Numbered from the stretch's first letter, positions 22,801 through 34,046 are shown. The stretch: DNA of 64,000 nt from Spinacia oleracea (GCF_020520425.1 NC_079487.1:131648385-131712384); one strand, 5' to 3'. A program made the numbers and translations. Notes: generated by a model not told the origin, from the letters alone.

Positions 22801-25800
22801 TAGGCTCTAGACTACCTGTGGAAATAGTTAATTAAGTATGACTAGCATAGATTGGTTTCTCATAATAAGCTAATTGACAAAGAACATGAATATATTCATC
22901 TCGTATGGCTGTCCGCCTGGCCCGAGGACCCATAATCTAGTATGAAATACCAAAGAGACAGATCTTAATTTCAATACGCGTTGTTCTAAGCAATTTAATA
23001 CTTTGTCGATCTCAATATAATAGCGTGTGTGTGCGCGTGTGTGCGTGTTTTGTGTAAGTAAAAAACAAGTAAATAGGCGGAGGTAGGGCTAAATGGGGTA
23101 ATCGCTAACTGCTGTACCCGGGTACAGCCAGCTCTGGCTGTACCCCCCAAAAACGACGCGCTCATATTGTTTGTTCATTCTTGTCGACTGTTTGTTCTTT
23201 TTTATTGTACTGTTTGTTCATTCTTATTGTACTGTTTGTTCATTCTTATTGTACTGTTTGTTCTTTCTTGTTGTAATGTTTGTTCTTTCATGTTATTTTT
23301 AAAATTCATCATCAAATTTTCATAATTGTTGTATTTTTTGTTCTTTCTTCTGGAATTTTATGTTCTTTTTTATATTGTTTGTTCTTTCTTGTTTATTTGT
23401 TTGTTTATAATAATCATATGGTTAATGTTCATAATTAAACTCTTCATTAATCTTTTATTCTTTCTTTTTGTATTGTTTGTTCTTTCTTGTTGTACTGTTT
23501 GTTCTTTCATGTTGGCTTTAAAATTCATCATAAAATTGTTCATAATTGTTGTATTGTTTGTTCTTTTTTCTGGAATTTTATGTTCTTTTTTATATTGTTT
23601 GTTCTTTTTTGTTGAATTATTTGTTCTTTCTTGTTTATTGGTTTGTTCATAATAATTATCTGCTTTATTGTTTGTTCTTTCTTGTTGTATTGTTTGTTCT
23701 TTCATGTTGGCTTTAAAATTCATCATAAAATTGTTCATAGTTGTTGTATTGTTTGTTCTTTTTTATGGAATTTTATGTTCTTTTTTATATTGTTTGTTCT
23801 TTTTTGTTGAATTATTTGTTCTTTCTTGTTTATTTGTTTGTTCACAATAAATATATGGTTAATGTTCATAATGAAATGGTTCATTTCATTGGTCTTTTAT
23901 GTTTTTACAAGCGCCTATATTGTTTATTTCCATATAAATAAATAAATGTTCATTTCCCTAATAGTAAATGTTCATTCCAAATAAATAAATAAATGTTCAT
24001 TTACGAAATAGTAAATGTTCATTTTTGTAGTTTATTTCCAAATAAATAAATAAATGTTCATTTCCAAAATAGTAAATGTTCATTCCAAATAAATAAATAA
24101 ATGTTCATTTCCGAAATAGTAAATATTCATTTTTGTACCAGTATTTGTTCTTTCTTGTTGTATTGTTTGTTCTTTCATGTTGGCTTTAAAATTCATCATA
24201 AAGTTGTTCATAATTGTTGTATTGGTTGTTCTTTTTTCTGGAATTTTATGCTCTTTTTTATATTGTTTGTTCTTTTTTGTTGAATTATTTGTTCTTTCTT
24301 GTTTATTTATTTTGTTCACAATAAATATATGGTTAATGTTCATAATGAAATGGTTCATTTCATTGGTCTTTTATGTTTTTACAAGCGCCTATATTGTTTA
24401 TTTCCAAATAAATAAATAAATGTTCATTTCCAAAATAGTAAATGTTCATTCCAAATAAATTATTAATGTTCATTTCCGAAATAGTAAATGTTCATTTTTG
24501 TAGTTTATTTCCAAATAAATAAATAAATGTTCATTTTCAAAATAGTAAATGTTCATTCCAAATAAATAAATAAATGTTCATTTCCGAAATAGTAAATGTT
24601 CATTTTTGTACCAGTATATTAATGTTCATTTTAAATAACACAAAACGACATCGTTTTGGATGGGGTACAGCCAGCTTTGAATGTACCCGGGTATAGCCAA
24701 AAATTTGCGGTAATGTATGTCAAAGTAAAAAAAATTGTGGTCCAAACAATTAAGAAAGTACGGAGTATTCCGTAAAACTTTAGTGCATATATCATTGTCA
24801 TAGGCGTTAATAGGATGGGCCGCAAAGCCAGCAAACTTGAATGCCTCTCTATTTCTTTTTTTCTTTTTTTCTTTTTTTGACGGGTGCCTCTCTATTCAGA
24901 CTTTTGGATTGGGCCATTTACTTGCTTACTCCCAGCTGTTGCTGTTGGAGATCAGGAGAACTCCCTTCATGCATGGGCACCACACTACTACTCTCGACCT
25001 TACATATATTTTGTGTTTCGAAGTTTTTAATGTAATCTATGTATCTACCAATTGCTTGTTGGTTCAGTGGTGATTGGGGCTGAACTTGGTAGTGAGAACT
25101 CGTATTGGATCCCCCGCAACAACAATTGGGAGGGGACTGGAACATAACCACCCAGAATTCGCCCCGAATCCGGATTAACCCTAAGGGTGAACCGGGTACT
25201 AACACCAAAAAATAATAATCCATATATCTAATGTACTTATATTTGTGTAAAAATCAATCATATATAGCACATTTACAAGTCTTATGAGTTATGATTAAGC
25301 TATTTTATGAACAAGTGAATAGCACCCGCCACGTGTTAGTTATATGACTTCACTCTCATTAATCGGATAACATATGTTAATAATAAGTTTGAATAAAACT
25401 AATATGGAAATGTATGACCATGTTCTTTTAGCCTAAATGAACGATATGAACTGGCTTGAATTTAACATAATGTAATCCAACTGAACCAAAACTGGATTTA
25501 TTGGACATAAACTGAAATTCTGAAGAAAAATTGTCCAAAAAACAAGGCCATATTTTTACTGTAACATAACATTGACTTGAAAGTTAGTTTTTGATGAACA
25601 TTAACCGTATAATTTTTTAATTTTTTTTTGTGGATAAGCTAGCCACAGATTGCAGTACAAATTACAAATAGGGGACGAGAGTTCGAACATGTGATCCTAT
25701 GGTTAATTGACCATAGAAGTGATGTAGAAAAACTTACATTGACCACAGAAGTGATGTTGTTGATGACCATACTAACATATTGAGATTTGTTGTGAGTAAG

Positions 25801-26694
25801 ATGAGTAGATGAATTTGTCAAGAAAAGGCTCATGTAATCATTTGTGCCAATACTAAACAAATACACACTCCTTTCCAACTTCGTCTTTGCTTTCACATTT
25901 CCTAGTTTGTTTTTTAACCATTTTTCCACCGTCTTGTAGTGTTTTACCTGCATATGGAGGTCTATAACCTGCCAAGAATAATTAACATTAAACAAAGAAA
26001 AATTATAAGCAATTAAAAAAACATTATTGCATGATCATTAAGAAATCTAGTCAACTAACTAAACGGAAGATATGCTGATCTACAACTGATTTTAACATAG
26101 ATTAATTTTTATATAATTTGATTAAAATAATGAAGATGATTAAGAAACTCTTGCACCCTACGAATCTAAGATACATACATATCCTTTGAAGGTTCCTACA
26201 AGAGCACCACCTCCGGCAGATGCAAAGTTAACTCCGTCGTAAAATCTCCATTTTCCCGGTTGAAGATACGGTGGAATCGAAGGAAGATTCGCACGCTCCG
26301 CTGAGGAAATCAAAGGTGTTTAAATGTCAAGGTCCGTACACTTTCTTCTCTGTATGCAGACTTTACCAACCAAACTAGCTAATTAATAACATGCATGGAT
26401 TTGTTAAAAGGAGAAGAATCGCGTACCAATAAAGTCGGAAATGACACGGCCATCGGAGAAACGTCCGGTTGGATGGTGGAAGAAAGTGACACCATAAGGC
26501 CAAAAGTTAGCTTGGTCAAGAGTTGAGGTGTTGATATAGTTGTTGTTGCCAACATCTAATATAGAGTCCCCAAAGATGAACAAAGAAGTTGGTGGATGGT
26601 GTTTATGATGATTGGATGATATGAGGCAATTAATGTTTGAGGGAAAAGAAATTAGCAAAAAATAAATGAGAGATATTAGGCTTTCCAATAACAT
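19881..26694 (-). CDS. GDSL esterase/lipase (GLIP-like), five exons, with a 5-kb intron
   Basis: Exons: 26427-26694, 26179-26300, 25738-25968, 20494-20749 and 19881-20122, joining to 1,119 nt and 372 residues. Exons 2 and 3 have exactly the lengths seen in the broken paralogue (122 and 231 nt), and all phases agree. The ATG at 26694 is chosen because a TATA-like TATATA near 26771-26778 would put the transcription start downstream of the only alternative (a GTG at 26763), and because a hydrophobic signal segment (LISLIYFLLISFPS) follows. All catalytic blocks are intact: FGDSILDVGNNNY, NFASAGGGAL, GTNDY and FWDSLHYTEK. It should be a secreted serine esterase/lipase. Intron 3 (20750-25737) is 4,988 bp, against 85 and 139 bp in the paralogues. 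It is filled by a hAT-like MITE, a tRNA-Leu gene on the other strand, a satellite-bearing element and a SINE. The substrate is unknown. Confidence 0.85.
20245..20424. mobile_element. MITE-like element, GGCTCTATTC family, in GDSL intron 4
   Basis: Ends GGCTATATTCTCTTCAA and, on the right, GAAGAGAATAAAGCC. TTA flanks both sides (20242-20244 and 20425-20427). The middle repeats ACCAGAC/ATATCAGATCAGACC-type words. Confidence 0.6.
21734..22270. mobile_element. hAT-like MITE in GDSL intron 3
   Basis: Inverted ends TAGGGTTGAGCA and (reverse complement of the right end) TAGGGTGAACAT. The 8-bp flanks CCTAACGT (21726-21733) and CCTAATAT (22271-22278) match at 6 of 8 positions. The interior has many GGTACCCGA/TACCCGATTCG words in both orientations. 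No transposase. Confidence 0.55.
22488..22571 (+). tRNA. trnL-CAA: tRNA-Leu (anticodon CAA)
   Basis: 84 nt, including the discriminator A. The acceptor GTCAGGA pairs with TTCTGAC (one G-T). Box A is TGGCCGAGTGG, and box B (T-loop) is GGTTCGAACCC. The anticodon stem CCAGA/TCTGG encloses the loop CTCAAGT, giving anticodon CAA, and a long variable arm fits a leucine tRNA. There is no intron. A T-run near 22587-22593 would terminate RNA polymerase III, and CAA motifs lie just upstream as in plant tRNA genes. It lies antisense inside intron 3 of the third GDSL gene and looks functional. Confidence 0.95.
23111..24697. mobile_element. Hairpin-TIR element 4 with a large internal satellite, in GDSL intron 3
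   Basis: The left end begins GCTGTACCCGGGTACAG. The reverse complement of the right end begins GCTATACCCGGGTACAT; both continue to GGCTGTACCCC. The left TIR has a perfect hairpin, GGGTACAGCCAG-CT-CTGGCTGTACCC. The interior (about 23190-24620) is one AT-rich satellite: TTGTTTGTTCTTTC units in roughly 190-220-bp blocks, then AAATAAATAAATGTTCATTTCC units. Outer target duplication is unclear: GGTAAT occurs outside both ends (23097, 24709), matching at only 6 of 9 bases. ORFs here are repeat read-through. Confidence 0.7.
23680..24615 (+). repeat. Near-identical tandem duplication of about 474 bp
   Basis: The stretch from about 23680 reappears 474 bp further on. For example, the GTTAATGTTCATAATGAAATG stretch recurs around 23857 and 24331, followed in both by TTTTTACAAGCGCC. 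This is a higher-order duplication within element 4. Confidence 0.75.
25057..25213 (+). mobile_element. SINE-like retroposon, copy 1
   Basis: A tRNA-like head with box A-like GGTTCAGTGGTGATTGG and box B-like TATTGGATCCCCC, a body of about 100 bp, and an end CTAACACCAAAAAA. The same unit recurs at 38858-39010. The 3' A-rich end and pol III boxes fit a tRNA-derived SINE; target duplications were not resolved. Confidence 0.55.
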
Positions 26695-27070
26695 GGCTAG
26701 AATTGATTTTTGGTGCTCTTGTTTGGTTAAGTTATTTAAGTGTGGGAAGTTGCAATGCCCCACTCCTCACATGTATATAAATTTTCAAAGCCAAGGCTCA
26801 TGATTTTTGGCCTTATATTAATACAATTATTATTTAGATTTATTTATTTGACTAGCATGAGTTCAACTTTCATGGTCATGTGAAATCAAGTTTGTATATA
26901 CTAAAGGCACTTTCATGGTCAAAAAGAGGGGAAAAGGGAAAACTATATCTATGAATAGAAAGAATGCTAAATAGAGGTGTGACGTTCACCTATTATGGGT
27001 GTGGTTTAACTTCTCACCATAATATTTTTTGAAAAAAAGGGAAAAGGTTTGAAAATATAGTAAAATGTTA
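26695..27070. promoter_or_regulatory. Upstream region of the third GDSL gene
   Basis: A TATA-like TATATA (26771-26778) lies about 80 bp upstream of the chosen ATG on the minus strand. The remainder is AT-rich with no recognised element. Confidence 0.4.
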
Positions 27071-27635
27071 CTCCCTCCGTATTTATTTAAAGGATACACT
27101 TGTCTTTTCCGCCGTATTTATTTAAGAGATACATTTGCTATTTTTAGTAACTTATCAACCCCACCATCTAATTAAATAATCTATCTACTTCCCACCCCCA
27201 CCTCCCATCCCCTAAAATGACATGGTCCCCATTTATTTTACTTATTAAAATATCTATCCAACCCCACTTGTTTTATTACTTTATTTCATTCAATTCACTA
27301 CAAGAAATTGGACTATTAACGACGGGAAATCCCGTCGCGAAAGGCCAATAATCGTTGATTAACGACGGGATTTCCTGTCGCGAACCCGTCATAAAAGGGG
27401 GCCGTCGTTAATAGAAAATTCCGTCGTAAATCTGTCGTAAACCCGTCGTAAAAGACATTTGCGACGGTTATTCCCGTCATTGTTTGGTTGTTAGCCCCGT
27501 CGCAAAAGGCTTTTGCGACGGGATTTTTAACCCGTCGCAATTAGGTTGTCGTTAAAGATACAATTTCTTGTAGTGATTCTTCTTCTTAATACCCGTGTCC
27601 GACCAAATGTATCTCTTAAATAAATACGGAGGGAG
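27071..27635. mobile_element. Stowaway-type MITE (family A copy 1), split by a nested CACTA MITE
   Basis: Ends CTCCCTCCGTATTTATTTAA and the inverted TTAAATAAATACGGAGGGAG, with TA on both sides: a Tc1/mariner Stowaway signature. The element is interrupted at 27296-27575 by a CACTA MITE. Family relatives lie at 36628-36951, 43078-43402 and 48525-48807; without the insert this copy would be about 280 bp, like the others. Confidence 0.85.
27296..27575 (+). mobile_element. CACTA (En/Spm) MITE, copy 1, nested
   Basis: Begins CACTACAAGAAATTG and ends CAATTTCTTGTAGTG. ATT on both sides (27293-27295 and 27576-27578) is the 3-bp duplication typical of CACTA elements. The interior is dense in GACGGG/CCCGTC and CGTCGTAAA words, so the transcript would fold strongly. 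Further copies at 46493-46762, 47167-47424 and 47544-47814. Confidence 0.85.
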
Positions 27636-28233
27636 TATCTCTATAAATAATGAAGAAAGATACAAAGGTAAAAACATACTCCATCAATGAACATTTAAAG
27701 AAATGTAGGATGGAAAGGATCGGACATGCATATAGTTGATCTTGGATGGTTGAGTAATACTACAAGTCTACAACCCTATTCTCTTTAACTTAAAAATAGA
27801 ATACCAGATAAAAAATTGTACTCTGTTTTAATTCTATAGTTTTACTCACCAGATAAAAATTTCTAATAATTTACTATGTGAATCAATAGTCGCAAAAACC
27901 AAGATAAATTTGTGAATTAAATCAATAAAATCAATTACCTCGTACACCAATCTACCTAATGTTATTAGTAAAAAATAATTTTAATTTAGTAAAATATTAT
28001 ATGAAGTGCATGTTTTATCAAATTATGATTTGTGGACCAATATTTATTAACTTATAGACTGAGTGAATCACAAAGAAATTAGAGGTTAGAAATGGAAAAT
28101 GGAAAATTTCAACGTATGATTTATTATTGTATTCATGCATTCAGTCTTATTATGCAAAAACCTTATGGGCATTATGGTTTATGGGTGAGTGAGAATGTGA
28201 GATCCATATGAATGTTATTGTAAAAAGAGATAT
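27636..28233. other. AT-rich intergenic DNA
   Basis: No gene, RNA or clear repeat recognised. Confidence 0.5.
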
Positions 28234-28838
28234 TGATACTATATACTAAAAAAAAACTTTTATAAGAAAGTTTGTGTGACACGTGGCGCTCAGTTTACGA
28301 GTCTTTCACTCCATGTAATCTTTATCTATATTTAAAAAAAATGTTAAAAACATATTTTGTATATGGTTTGAACCCCGGACCTTAAGTTTAACCAACAAAT
28401 CTTTTACCACTAGAACACGACATGTTTCATGTTATCGTTTGAAAAAAAAAAACTACTCCCTCCGTTCCTAAATAAGTGTCCACTTTCCAAAAATAGCGTT
28501 CCCTTATAAGTGTTCACTTTCCATTTTTGAACATACACCCACTTTTCCACATACATTTCCCACTTTTCCATAAATCATTATTACTTTTTCTTACACATTC
28601 TACACTTTTCCCACTTTTCAATCACCACATCCACTTTTATTTGTACTTTATCAATAAACAATTATCTACTTTTTCCTTTCCAAAAAAAAACATTCTCAAT
28701 CATTACCTCTTACACACAATTCAGTTTTATTAAATTCCGCATAAATGTCCAAAGTGGACACTTATTTAGGAACGAAGGGAGTAACTAAATGGTACATTAG
28801 TGTAATAAACCAGAGCATCGCCTGAGCCCAAAAACTAG
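28234..28838 (+). mobile_element. Non-autonomous Helitron, copy 2, with a nested MITE
   Basis: Parallels the copy at 9616-9895: TGATACTATATACT at the start, then GTGTGACACGTGG, TTACCACTAGA, and an end GCATCGCCTGAGCCC...CTAG. A Stowaway MITE at 28456-28781 interrupts it. The exact left end is degenerate. Confidence 0.65.
28456..28781. mobile_element. Stowaway-type MITE (family B), nested in a Helitron
   Basis: Ends CTCCCTCCGTTCCTAAATAA and the inverted TTATTTAGGAACGAAGGGAG, with TA on both sides. Interior words differ from the family A copies. Confidence 0.8.
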
Positions 28839-30571
28839 TTTAGGTAGAATAATTTAATTATCTCTGATTCACGGAATGAGAATACTTAAAATGGAGTGTA
28901 CACTTTTGAGTTTGGTCAATAGTTGTACAACACGTGTCCTATTGGCATGCAAGAATATGCTACTTTCGGCACTTTTAGAACTAACTTACTCCAAGTCTCC
29001 AAGTCGCTTCATAAGAAAAGGGCCAAAAGGCTAATTGATGGGTCAAAACCCAAATTGACCCATTTATTAGGCTTAGCTTAGCCCCCAATCAGTGATAAAT
29101 CAGAGATTAAAGGCATGCTTAATGGAAGAAATAGTTAATTAGTGAAGTGGTCAACATGGAGAAAATACTTTTCTTTATCAAAGCCAATGTTTCAGGTAAA
29201 ACATTTCTGAAACTTTACCTGAAACTCATTGTTTTCAATTATTCATATATTTTAGGTTCAATTAGACAACGTGAGGAATATATCTTTTCAACTCCTTTTA
29301 AAAAAATAAAGATCATGGTATGTTGCTATTATAATAACTCCAATAGTTCAATAAACTACGTCCACACGTACGTAGATATTACTTGTTAACCAGCATAACG
29401 TAACGTGAGTATGTTTTCTTTCTAGGCTCGTATAATGTTACTCACCTACCTATTGAATGATTCATGTGACGTGCCTAATTACATAATCAAACTAAAGTGT
29501 TAGCAAAGTAGGTCAGGATCACATACCAATGGGAGAATTGATGGTGGTTTGTCACTAGAGAGTTGGGTTGTGTCCCATCTCCCATCCCTCAAAACATTTG
29601 GCCATTATCATTATCTTCAAAGAACGGTGTTGGAAATGACATGGGAGAACAAAGGCAAAAACCCACTCACGTACACATCAAAAGGAAATTAAAGTTACTA
29701 CACCGTAGAAAAATATATTCCAGTGTACATTGTAAAAAAAAAGCTGCTTTAGAAGCATGTAAAATTGTACGAAGTACGTAAGAATAACCCTCTAAATAAC
29801 CCTCCGGAATTGAGTGTACAACGAATTTTGATCTCCTCACATACGGACACGCAATAAGATAGTTATTTGGTTTTCAGTAATTATAACGTTTTCACTTTTA
29901 TATTATTCACATACCGGCCTCTCTCTTTAACCATGTTATTTTTGCAAGTATATAAAAACACTAGTGTTATTGTCCCATACGATTCCCCAGATTATTGGTC
30001 ATTGTTGGTAATATGATATTACTCCGTAATATTTTAAACATACATAATTATAGAAATATTAAAATTTTAGATAAAATAGAGATATAATAGTTTTATTATA
30101 AATAAAATTTAATTTTATTGTTTGGTTTGTATACATTTTACCAATTGTTTAGATTCATTTTAGTCTTTGTTTTGTAACTTTGAAATGCAATATGTTAAAG
30201 GTAAAGATGATAAAATTAACATAATAAATATGTAGCTTAGATGGTAATTCTTTCACATTAATAATGAGAGATCATGGGTTTGAAGCTTTGTTAAAGACAT
30301 TTTTTTATTAAGTGAATGTATATATAATTGGAATTCACCTAAAAGGCTAAAAGCACCATGCCATGTGTTCGCGTATGTGGTGCAATGTCATGTTAAGTAA
30401 AATGCGATACATGGTGGTACGGCATGTCTTGCCTTTGAGTTTTAATAATATTAATATATTAGAGATGTGTTATTTTGTAAAATGGGGTTGCATTAGTCTC
30501 AAATTATGTTATTTACTAATAGATTTTTTTGGTGAAAAGAGTGAGGCGAGGCATCGATCACACTACATAAA
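28839..30571. other. Intergenic DNA, no gene supported
   Basis: Several short ORFs (for example 29147-29389 and 29563-29781) lack recognisable motifs and were not accepted. No RNA gene or clear repeat was seen. Confidence 0.45.
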
Positions 30572-30911
30572 GGCTCCGTTTGATAAGGCGTAAAACGTTT
30601 TCATTGTAAAACGATTTTCCACGGAAAACATTTTTCAAGGGAAAACACAATTCCAAACTAGTTTTCCTTTGTTTGGTACCTTAAGGGAAAATGGGAGAAG
30701 ATAGTGAAGGTTGAGGGGAAGAAAGGAGAGGGAGGTAAGGAGGGAAGAAGGAAAAGTGGTTTCCCTCCCTTTCAAATGGAAAAGGGTTTTCCATCTTTGA
30801 ATGAGTCATGGAAAATTGTTTTCCACCCCTTACCCAACCAAACAACGTAAAATGATTAAAAGGGGAAAATCGTTTTCCATGAAAACGTTTTACGCCCTAC
30901 CAAACGGAGCC
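30572..30911. mobile_element. Tourist-like MITE, GGCTCC family copy 2
   Basis: Ends GGCTCCGTTTGATAAGGCG and inverted CCAAACGGAGCC-type sequence, with AAA on both sides. Very similar to the copies at 13869 and 38299. Confidence 0.7.
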
Positions 30912-32012
30912 AAAATGAAAATACAGCAAAGCAAAATGTTTTCAATTGTGATACAATTCGTAACTAAAAGAGAACGAATGAAGTCCTATTTTTGTTTGAT
31001 TTGCATACATACAAAATACTGGTAAGTATTGGGGAAACTGAATGGAGTTAGATAATTGAAGAAACTAAACAAGGCCCAAAGACAGTTTCTTAATGGGCTG
31101 TATTTTGGGCAACTTCTTATTATATGCCCATTTCAAGCCCACTTCACTTTTATCTTTGGATGCAATGCAAGCCTTTTATACTATTTGATGTCATTACTTT
31201 CAAATAGTTAGATACAACACCTAAGCACTTAACAAGCTATAGTGTCTCCACTATCCAACCCAATAGCATTCAAGCCGGCTAGACTAGAAAATGTGACATT
31301 CCTTTAATGAGAAATTTTTTCCTAGAAAATGTTTTCCGTCAAAATAACTACCCGTCTTTAATATTACTATTATGGAATAAGAATTATGATTTTTCTAAAT
31401 AGTCGAAACATGTGTTGAAAATAACTTTTTCTTTGAGGTGAAGAAGTATCTAGACACCTTTGAGAATTTACAATTTAGGTTTATGCTAAAAAATATTGGG
31501 ACAAATAGGCTCCGTAGTCAAAGCAATAATTAGAATAACGATGACACATAAGATGAGGAATCTACAATTTTGATTTAATTATGTTTAATGAATAAAGTAT
31601 CACATCAAAATTACATATCTTAATCACCGGAACTATATATCCAATACAAATCGCACTAAAATATACACAATACACCTATACCTGTTTTTAATTTTCTACA
31701 TGGAAATTAGATAGTTTGACAAGTCACGGGAATCTAATGGCGTCACCTAAATTACCTAAACAAACAACCAAAAAACAAGGAAGTAACGCTCAAAGTTGCA
31801 TCAGATGCATGTACACAAACAGATTGATAAGGTCCTCTCAAATCAACACCAACAGGTTACTGTCATTCTAAGCAACTTATCATTTTCTACACCGATCTCA
31901 ATCACGTACTTCAATCTAATTATTACTATTTCAACAACTTTGCAAACCCTAAAATTTACCAAAATAAAATTACTCCTTAACACTTCCTAATTACTACTGC
32001 ACTAAAGATCCA
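30912..32012. other. AT-rich intergenic DNA
   Basis: No gene or repeat recognised, apart from a leader-like stretch with CAAACCCTAAA just upstream of the small ORF at 32013. Confidence 0.45.
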
Positions 32013-32135
32013 ATGAACTTGGAACGTACTCCAAAGAAAGGACGTCTGCGCCGCGCCACGGCTGCCGACGAGGTTGCAACCATGGCCTTTCACATGGAGA
32101 ATGATATGTATTTTGGCCACAATCCAAAATCTTAA
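32013..32135 (+). CDS. Candidate small protein (40 residues) in a GC-rich island
   Basis: An ATG in the context CCAATGAAC opens 40 codons ending TAA at 32133-32135. The first half is basic (RTPKKGRLRRAT) and the second acidic and Met/His-rich (MAFHMENDMYFGH). The stretch is clearly richer in G+C than the AT-rich flanks, and many codons end in C or G, which hints at coding pressure. I recognise no family. It may be a small gene, an exon remnant or chance. Upstream AC-rich sequence resembles a plant 5' leader. Confidence 0.35.
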   Translation: MNLERTPKKGRLRRATAADEVATMAFHMENDMYFGHNPKS

Positions 32136-32406
32136 GCGGTAAATATCTCCAGTTTCGAGGTTTAGCGCAACATTAGTACATGTATACAGGCAAACCAGAT
32201 AGAGCTAAAATAACACCCTTCAAAATGGGGCGATCATATGCCCACTAGCAAAATGGAGACAAATATGGGGGGACCCAACATATTCTATTTATGTCCAAGA
32301 CGTGACAAATGAATATTTGCCAATTGCAAGTTGCTTTGTAAATTATTTAAGCTTGGAGTACGTTATACTCTCTCCATTTTAAAAATAATGGTGACGGTTT
32401 CTATTA

Positions 32407-32623
32407 GGCTCTGTTCTGTTCACCTTATTTCCACAAATTTCAGGAAAAATAAGTTTAGATACGTTCAGATAAGATAAGTTCAGGAAAAATAAAGGTTGAC
32501 AAAGTACAACTTATAACTAAAATAAGTTTTGATAAGTTTTAATAAGTTCAGATAAGTTCGGTTAATTTCAGATAAGATAAGTTCATAAAAAATAAGTGAA
32601 ATCAGGTGAATAGAACGCACCCT
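32407..32623. mobile_element. MITE-like element, GGCTCTATTC family copy
   Basis: Ends GGCTCTGTTCTGTTCACC and, on the right, GGTGAATAGAACGCACC. The middle repeats GATAAGTT(C/T) units. The flanks TTA and TAA are near-matching. Confidence 0.6.
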
Positions 32624-32774
32624 AAGTTGGACATTCTACTTTATTCTACTTTTTTAATGGATTCACGTCCTTCTTTTTCCCAATTTCTTGTAATATTCTA
32701 TTTCACTTTTCTCATACTTGTTCTCTATCTTCCAATCATTTATCTTAGTTGTTGTGAAATGTGTAAGTGTTCTA

Positions 32775-33064
32775 CTCCCTCCATTCCTAAATGTTATTCC
32801 CGTTTTTATTTCGGGCGTTTCTATATGTTATTCCCATTTCTATTTTTGGACATGACTTTTTATCATAAATTTCCCCACCATTCCTTATTTAATTTATTTA
32901 CATTTTCCTATTTCACCCATCCAACCCCACTTTTATAATTTTTTATTACTTTATTAAAAATATATTCTCTCTCCTTCATTTCTTTATTACTTTCCTTTAC
33001 AATTCCATTTTCTTAATTCCCACACCATTTCCCAACCGGAAAGAACAAAAAGGAACAAAGGGAG
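32775..33064. mobile_element. Stowaway-type MITE (family C)
   Basis: Ends CTCCCTCCATTCCTAAATG and inverted GGAACAAAGGGAG, with TA on both sides. Interior C- and T-rich. Confidence 0.7.
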
Positions 33065-33422
33065 TATTATTTTAAAATGGAGTGAGTATAACAGGAGCCA
33101 GGAGGACAAGTACATTTTAATTTTTTTGTGCAACTTGCAGGTTCAAAGTTTGAGAGAGTTGTGCTAATTTAACCCGGCAATTTTCCAGGAACTAACGTGT
33201 ACCTTCAATTATCTAAACTGCGAAATGCATTATTTGTACGTGTTGACAACTTAGGACGTATGGAGTAGACGCAATGACTTACGGAGTACAAAATACAACT
33301 CCGTATACAAAGCTTCCTTTAATTTTTCTTCGATTCTCCCTAGACAAATCCATCCGTATGAGTGTATGACAATTCATGAAGTTTTGAAGCATTTAAGGTA
33401 AAAGTGTGCATCCATAAATGGG

Positions 33423-33538
33423 TGTCCGCTCCCAGGTTGGACAGTGAGCGTCGAAGAAGGGCAATCACTCGTTCTTAAAACCAGTATTCTCAAGACCAAT
33501 CGGTTGGGCGGAAAAGGAGAGAAAGCTCTCTGTTCCAT
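33423..33538 (+). other. Probable chloroplast-derived fragment (NUPT), rRNA-operon spacer-like
   Basis: An unusually GC-rich block with the words GGTTGGACAG, GGGCAATCACTC, TTCTTAAAACCAG and GGGCGGAAAAGGAGAGAAAG. From memory these match the trnA/trnI region of the plastid 16S-23S rRNA spacer, with some differences. If right, it is an old nuclear copy of plastid DNA. Its boundaries are uncertain and the match could not be run. Confidence 0.5.
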
Positions 33539-34046
33539 CGTCTCATGGGGAAAAGAAGATACCAGTCAAATCCGGGAGTGACAAAATGTCGGGTTAGCCT
33601 ACCAAATTACATAAGCATTCATTAAGCTTACACTGCTTATTCCAATGGCAGACACATTCGAATAAATCAACAAACCATAATGTTGAAAGCACAGAGGTTC
33701 AGCTTTCATCAAGGAAGGATAAATACAACAACAACAACAACAACCAGTACATATTCTTAAGCTTTAAAGAGTTTCCAAATGCAAGAAGGAACCTAAAGTT
33801 ACCTATGTACTCTCATATAACTGCATCTGCCCAGTAACACCACTACCGGTATTCTCACCTCACGAACAGACACTCCTGAAAAATTGAACAACAAACAGAT
33901 TCAAATCACCACTTCTGGGTTAAACCCATTGTACCCGAAATCCATAGTTTTTTTTTCTAGGGAGTAAATGATTTGCAATACAAAAACTGTTGACCAAAGA
34001 ACCAGTAACTAACATGTCTTATTTACATAAAGAAGGCATGGCATGC
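33539..34046 (-). other. Downstream region / likely 3' UTR of the ERF gene
   Basis: Sequence on the 3' side of the minus-strand ERF stop codon. A short CAA repeat lies at about 33726-33744. No separate gene was seen. Confidence 0.4.

Noticed and set aside
23326-24419. Several overlapping ORFs on both strands rich in Phe, Leu, Cys or Asn, Lys
   Set aside because: All are frames of the tandem satellite in element 4 and repeat with its period.
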